A stretch of DNA of 10,885 bases from JAVBOF01 sp031550915. Lineage in GTDB: Bacteria; Bacillota; Clostridia; Christensenellales; MGBC116941. The notes beneath the pieces are model-generated. The model was given only the letters and a program-made list of their open reading frames with translations, was not told the origin of the DNA and searched no databases. Shown here in pieces: positions 7,808 to 10,885 of this stretch. How positions within the stretch are numbered: the stretch's first letter is position 1; each line of letters opens with the position of its first letter. The DNA lies in assembly GCA_031550915.1 (NCBI GenBank), contig JAVBOF010000014.1, forward strand, positions 1 through 10,885, in the 5' to 3' direction. Position numbers and translations under genes: made by a program.

Positions 7808-7842
7808 AAACTCAAAATAGTATTTATCGAGAACTGGGACTT

Positions 7843-7927
7843 TTTGACAGGATGAAAAAGAGCGGCCATATGGCAGCTCTTTTGTTTGTGTCAGTTGTAA
7901 GTATCGATTGAACCAAGTCCTGTCAAA
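7843..7927. repeat. 10-base inverted repeat flanking a terminator
   Basis: TTTGACAGGA (7843-7852) and its exact reverse complement TCCTGTCAAA (7918-7927) flank the terminator hairpin at 7855-7883. They may simply extend the folded 3' end of the convergent transcripts. Confidence 0.5.
7855..7883. terminator. Bidirectional intrinsic terminator
   Basis: AAAAGAGC (7856-7863) pairs with GCTCTTTT (7876-7883). After one G/A mismatch, GCC (7865-7867) pairs with GGC (7872-7874) around an ATAT loop. The flanking A and T runs suit both the pyrophosphatase (+) and the convergent gene ending at 7942 (-). Confidence 0.85.
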
Positions 7928-7941
7928 CTTCAAAAAACAAA

Positions 7942-9060
7942 TTAAATGCTGAAATCAATATGGTGCACGGTGCCGGCGGTACCATTTTCGCGGAGGAACA
8001 GCCCCGTCTGGCGCATTACGCCTTCCGATTGCGCGATATTTGCTCCGCCCATATGGAAATTTGTACATTCGGAACCAAGGTATATCGCCCCTATGCCCAT
8101 TTCGCCGAGAGCCAAAAGCTTATCTTCGCCGGAATCGTCCTTTATCCAAATACGCAGCTTATCGAATATTTCGTCGTTCTCGTCTATCCAATTGTTGCCA
8201 TCGCGATCGTATTCCGCAAGATCGGCAAAGCCGTTTCCGCTTTTTGTCCCAAAAAGCTCGTTACCGTCGTTTATTTTGCCATCTCTGTTTTTATCTAAAG
8301 CAATAAAGCCGGTACCCTTAGAAAGAAGGGAAATTTGATCCGATGCGCCGTTTGAATCAAGATCGAACGAAAACTTTTGGTCGGAAAGGCCTGGCGGCAA
8401 CGCGTTGTCATAATGGATTACCAGCGGGTCACAAAGCGTTTTCAGCGGATCTACTTTAATTATATTTTGAAACTCTTCGTATACGGAACGGCTCATATTC
8501 ATCTCAACACTGAAATCTATGGACCTTCCGTCACTTGTTTTGACTGATCCCTGAGCGCTGTAAGACATCGCCTCATATTCAAAATGCTCGGTATACATGC
8601 TACGTACAGCTTCGCCGTTATTTGCATTGGAAGCGGCGTTTGAACTTTGAACAGGCATTCGAGGAGCATTATTCCCGCTGCCGAGGTCAACACTCGGTTC
8701 ATCAAAACGCTTAAAACGGAATTTTTTGCCGGTCAGGAAAGATATTGTTTCTTCAATGATGCGCAGACGCAATTCCTCTATACTAATGGGCTCATCGTCT
8801 TTTGCTCTATCTATTTTATGTGGTTTATTGACCTTCTCCGCATCGTATCCAAGCCGTTTAAGAGCAGAGTCTTTAGTGAGATCGAGGCTAAAAGAACTCT
8901 GCAAAAACAAGGCCTCTTTCTTTTCAGCACTGACCATAGATGCAGTGGTTTGTGTTCCGTCCTCTTCCTTTTTTGATACCATAAGTCTTTCTTCGGAATA
9001 ATTGCTTACATACAATGCCGAACTGCCTTGCGCCGCTATGCTGGAAGATGAAATCTTCAT
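7942..9060 (-). CDS. Calcium-loop (EF-hand-like) protein of unknown function
   Basis: A 372-residue protein. AAGGAGGT lies seven bases before the ATG on the minus strand, fixing the start. The N-terminus (M-K-I-S-S-S-S-I-A-A) is polar and there is no signal peptide or membrane segment. The first half is low in recognisable features, with a helical stretch near 92-112 and an S/N-rich linker at about 126-148. The C-terminal half holds Asp-rich calcium-type loops: F-D-L-D-S-N-G (232-238), L-D-K-N-R-D-G-K-I-N-D-G-N-E-L-F (255-270) and Y-D-R-D-G-N-N-W-I-D-E-N-D-E-I-F (284-299), then K-L-R-I-W-I-K-D. This D-x-[ND]-x-D-G-x-I...ELFG...W pattern is common in bacterial EF-hand/dockerin-like hypothetical proteins, some secreted by non-classical routes. 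Calcium binding is a fair inference; the cellular role is unknown. It is convergent with the pyrophosphatase and has a long leader. Confidence 0.85.
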   Translation of the reverse strand: MKISSSSIAAQGSSALYVSNYSEERLMVSKKEEDGTQTTASMVSAEKKEALFLQSSFSLDLTKDSALKRLGYDAEKVNKPHKIDRAKDDEPISIEELRLRIIEETISFLTGKKFRFKRFDEPSVDLGSGNNAPRMPVQSSNAASNANNGEAVRSMYTEHFEYEAMSYSAQGSVKTSDGRSIDFSVEMNMSRSVYEEFQNIIKVDPLKTLCDPLVIHYDNALPPGLSDQKFSFDLDSNGASDQISLLSKGTGFIALDKNRDGKINDGNELFGTKSGNGFADLAEYDRDGNNWIDENDEIFDKLRIWIKDDSGEDKLLALGEMGIGAIYLGSECTNFHMGGANIAQSEGVMRQTGLFLRENGTAGTVHHIDFSI

Positions 9061-9096
9061 GTTTGAAACCTCCTTTTTTCATAACACGAAATTGTG

Positions 9097-9165
9097 AAGG
9101 GCTGTAAAATCCATTATGCCCTTTTACATATGGTCATTTTCTACAAGTGTAAGGAAAACCTTTAC
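9097..9165 (-). promoter_or_regulatory. Structured leader candidate of the calcium-loop gene
   Basis: Read on the minus strand, a hairpin GTAAAGG / CCTTAC with a TTTT loop and one bulged base (9165-9149) comes first. Two overlapping inverted repeats follow: GTAAAA (9127-9122) with TTTTAC (9109-9104), and AAGGGC (9123-9118) with GCCCTT (9102-9097). The last two are interleaved, so they cannot both form in full. The last arm ends about 20 bases before the ribosome binding site. Confidence 0.35.
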
Positions 9166-9207
9166 TACTGTATATTGGGTAATTAACCTTTAAAATAACC
9201 TACATAT

Positions 9208-9235
9208 ATTATCGTGATTTTTGTATAGAAGTTAA
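9208..9235 (-). promoter_or_regulatory. Possible promoter for the calcium-loop gene
   Basis: On the minus strand, TTAACT (9235-9230), a 16-base spacer and GATAAT (9213-9208) match sigma-A at four and five of six positions. If used, the leader is about 140 bases and includes the inverted repeats at 9097-9165. Confidence 0.35.
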
Positions 9236-9296
9236 GTAAATATTTTATTAATTTTTTCTCTTCTAATTAATGATGAATAGCATGCGGTCCGCGTTG

Positions 9297-9326
9297 TTGA
9301 CACTATGGGTATTGAAACTATATAAT
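9297..9326 (+). promoter_or_regulatory. Near-consensus sigma-A promoter for the aminotransferase
   Basis: Perfect TTGACA (9297-9302) and TATAAT (9321-9326) are separated by 18 bases. Transcription would start near 9333, leaving a leader of about 27 bases, too short for a T-box or riboswitch. A 7-base inverted repeat, AACTATA (9316-9322) and TATAGTT (9334-9340), spans the -10 and start site and could be an operator. Confidence 0.8.
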
Positions 9327-9359
9327 AATTTCGTATAGTTATGTTTGGAGGTAATTCAA

Positions 9360-10424
9360 TTGGAATTAACAAAGAGGCTGACAACGCAGCCAAAAGTAAA
9401 ATATAAGGATGAAAGCAAGCTTGGGTTTGGGCAGATTTTTACAGACCATATGCTTAAAATAGATTATGATCCGGTAAACAAATGGAATAATGCAAGGATC
9501 ACACCTTTTGAAGACCTTGTCATTTCGCCCGCTTGCATGGTGCTGCATTACGGGCAGGAATCCTTTGAAGGTTTAAAGGCATATAGGACCGAAAGCGGCA
9601 AGATACAGCTCTTTCGTCCATTGGATAACTTCCGGCGTATGAACATGACGCATGAAAGGCTTTGTATGCCTATGATCGACGAAGCTTTGGCGCTTGATTA
9701 TTTAAAGGAACTCATCCGTATAGAAAAGGATTGGATACCTAGGAGCGAAGGCACGTCACTATATATACGTCCGACCGCAATAGCGATGGATCCTTACCTT
9801 GGTGTACGCGCCTCCCACAACTACCTGTTCTATATAATCCTGACCCCTGTAGGCGCATATTATCCCGAAGGACTTAAGCCCGTAAAAATATATGTAGAGA
9901 AGGAATATGTCCGCTCCGTAAAGGGAGGTACTGGATTCACGAAAACGAGCGGCAACTACGCTGCCAGCATATTGGCTGGAAATATCGCCGCAAAGAACGG
10001 TTATACCCAAGTGCTCTGGCTGGACGCCGTGCACCGCAAGTACATCGAAGAAGTGGGCTCGATGAACATATTCTTCAAGATAAACGGAGAGATAATAACC
10101 CCCGCTTTGGAGGGGAGTGTTTTGCCGGGGATAACGCGGGCGAGCATAATACAGGTGGCGAAAGATAAAGGCTTAAAAGTTGTTGAACGCCAGATATCCA
10201 TAGACGAGGTATTTGAGGCGGAGAAATCCGGTGCGCTGGAAGAGGTTTTTGGCACCGGCACTGCCGCGGTAGTTTCGCCGGTAGGAGAGATGAATTATGA
10301 CGGCAAAACCATAATTATAAACGACGGAAATATGGGTGAATTTACAAAGTATGCATATGATACACTTATCGCCATCCAATATGGACGGTCTAAAGACAAA
10401 TATGGCTGGATAGTAGAAGTATAA
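9360..10424 (+). CDS. ilvE: Branched-chain amino acid aminotransferase
   Basis: A PLP-dependent class IV aminotransferase that exchanges the amino group between glutamate and the 2-oxo acids of leucine, isoleucine and valine; cytoplasmic, last step of their synthesis. I place the start at TTG 9360 because GGAGG (9347-9351) lies eight bases before it; a TTG at 9345 overlaps that site and is unlikely. This gives 354 residues, normal for the family. Visible features are the N-terminal F-G-Q-I-F-T-D-H-M, the R-P...N-F-R-R-M region, the PLP lysine (K195) in F-T-K-T-S-G-N-Y-A-A-S, the L-D-A-V...E-E-V-G-S-M-N-I-F block, L-P-G-I-T-R-A-S, and the phosphate-binding G-T-G-T-A-A-V-V-S-P. The K-T-S-G-N-Y...E-V-G-S-M-N pattern is that of the mitochondrial BCAT / Bacillus YwaA-like subgroup. 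The gene is monocistronic with its own strong promoter; no clear terminator hairpin follows. Confidence 0.95.
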   Translation: MELTKRLTTQPKVKYKDESKLGFGQIFTDHMLKIDYDPVNKWNNARITPFEDLVISPACMVLHYGQESFEGLKAYRTESGKIQLFRPLDNFRRMNMTHERLCMPMIDEALALDYLKELIRIEKDWIPRSEGTSLYIRPTAIAMDPYLGVRASHNYLFYIILTPVGAYYPEGLKPVKIYVEKEYVRSVKGGTGFTKTSGNYAASILAGNIAAKNGYTQVLWLDAVHRKYIEEVGSMNIFFKINGEIITPALEGSVLPGITRASIIQVAKDKGLKVVERQISIDEVFEAEKSGALEEVFGTGTAAVVSPVGEMNYDGKTIIINDGNMGEFTKYAYDTLIAIQYGRSKDKYGWIVEV

Positions 10425-10442
10425 AGGTTTTTTGCATTTATT

Positions 10443-10518
10443 TTACATGCATTCTGGTCTAAAAACATGTTATTGGTGTATAATCGCAGTATCTAAATGT
10501 AATATAGTTACATGCATT
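10443..10518 (+). promoter_or_regulatory. Promoter region with repeated TTACATGCATT half-sites
   Basis: TATAAT (10479-10484), with a weak TGGTCT (10455-10460) 18 bases upstream, could be a promoter for the secreted-protein gene. It is bracketed by two exact copies of TTACATGCATT (10443-10453 and 10508-10518). The second copy forms a perfect 6-base inverted repeat with ATGTAA at 10497-10502. A second candidate, TTGACA (10553-10558) with a poor TCAAAT 18 bases on (10577-10582), is nearer the gene. A short GGGC/GCCC hairpin (10596-10609) lies just before the ribosome binding site. Confidence 0.4.
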
Positions 10519-10631
10519 TACAATATGTATATATAAAGGATCTATTGGTCCGTTGACAATAGGGTGTTATTCCTAATCAAATGGATAATTCAGTGGGGCA
10601 GTTTAGCCCGATATATTTGGAGGTTAAAATA

Positions 10632-10885
10632 ATGAGTAAAAAGATGTTTTCGGCATTTTTGGTGATCTGTATGCTGGTTGCCGTATTTGGCCTGGTGCCG
10701 GGCGCACTGGCTGCCGGACAGGTACGCTGCACAGTATCTATGCCGGAGATAAAACTCTCTACGCCAAAGGATCAAGATGTTGAGATCCGGGTCCAGAACG
10801 ACAATATGGGCCATTCGATAGACGATGTACAGGTTTTGAGAGGATCTGTCGTTGTCGGTGATTTCGGCAGCCTGCCGGATGGACA
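10632..10885 (+). CDS. Secreted protein, N-terminal part (cut by window end)
   Basis: An open frame of 84 codons runs off the window end. GGAGG lies eight bases before the ATG. Residues 1-27 are a classic Sec signal peptide: S-K-K-M, a hydrophobic core (F-L-V-I-C-M-L-V-A-V-F-G-L-V), then P-G-A-L-A-A, with likely cleavage after A-L-A. No lipobox cysteine follows, so it is not an evident lipoprotein. The mature start is beta-rich (V-R-C-T-V-S-M-P-E-I-K-L; D-V-E-I-R-V-Q-N-D-N; D-D-V-Q-V-L-R-G-S). It reads like an immunoglobulin-like or CARDB/NEW3-like domain as found in long envelope proteins; that domain call is only a guess. Several upstream sites at 10443-10609 may control it. Confidence 0.75.
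   Translation, partial: MSKKMFSAFLVICMLVAVFGLVPGALAAGQVRCTVSMPEIKLSTPKDQDVEIRVQNDNMGHSIDDVQVLRGSVVVGDFGSLPDG

Larger units (their letters stand above)
9061..9359. other. Divergent regulatory region, 299 bases, no gene
   Basis: An AT-rich gap between the divergent calcium-loop gene (-) and aminotransferase gene (+). It holds the ribosome binding site of the minus gene (9068-9075), a set of inverted repeats in that gene's probable leader (9097-9127 and 9149-9165), a possible minus-strand promoter (9208-9235), a GC-rich palindrome GCGG-T-CCGC (9284-9292) and the aminotransferase promoter (9297-9326). No credible small open frame with a ribosome binding site was seen. Confidence 0.7.

Noticed and set aside
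7946..8338. Open frame of 130 codons antisense to the calcium-loop gene
   Set aside because: It has no ribosome binding site and a low-complexity translation expected from the opposite strand of a real gene.
9248..9270. Possible CodY-type site in the AATTTTTTCTCTTCTAATT stretch upstream of ilvE
   Set aside because: It matches the known CodY consensus poorly beyond the outer AATT ends.
9333..9359. T-box or other amino-acid-sensing leader before ilvE
   Set aside because: The predicted leader is about 27 bases, too short, and no T-box sequence or terminator hairpin is present.
1..10885. Mobile element, CRISPR array, toxin-antitoxin pair or defence island
   Set aside because: No transposase, integrase, direct-repeat array, terminal inverted repeats of useful length, or defence domain was found; gene content is typical core chromosome.

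Overview
The window is a stretch of chromosome from a low-to-mid GC Gram-positive anaerobe, most likely class Clostridia. The grounds are strong AAGGAGG-type ribosome binding sites before most genes, sigma-A-like promoters, A/T-flanked hairpin terminators, a Mn-dependent CBS/DRTGG/DHH pyrophosphatase, a clostridial-type two-module hypothetical protein, and a PBP2-type transpeptidase. No rRNA, tRNA, CRISPR array, insertion sequence, phage gene or transfer signature was seen. It reads as ordinary core chromosome with several cell-envelope genes.

Layout. (a) 14-1039 (+) is a membrane-anchored DUF4097-type beta-repeat protein. (b) 1159-2256 (+) is an uncharacterised protein with two putative domains joined by an acidic linker. 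(c) A two-way terminator at 2298-2330 separates it from 2346-3401 (-), a YbhN/AglD-like integral membrane protein with its own promoter. (d) 3524-5815 (-) is penicillin-binding protein 2, with all three transpeptidase motifs and an insertion of roughly 60-70 residues. (e) 5918-6034 (+) is a 38-residue basic protein forming its own short transcription unit. (f) 6215-7807 (+) is the CBS-DRTGG-DHH pyrophosphatase; its only plausible start is an ATA codon. (g) 7942-9060 (-) is a calcium-loop protein of unknown function with a long, structured leader. (h) 9360-10424 (+) is a branched-chain amino acid aminotransferase that starts at TTG behind a near-consensus promoter. (i) 10632 onward (+) is the first 84 codons of a secreted protein cut by the window end.

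How the genes relate. Most are single transcription units with their own signals; there is no long operon. PBP2, the YbhN-like protein, the DUF4097 protein and the last secreted protein concern the envelope. The pyrophosphatase and the aminotransferase are housekeeping metabolism. I found no convincing new multi-gene system. The best leads are the ATA start of the pyrophosphatase, the PBP2 insertion, the structured leader at about 9061-9201, and repeated half-sites around the promoter region at 10443-10518.
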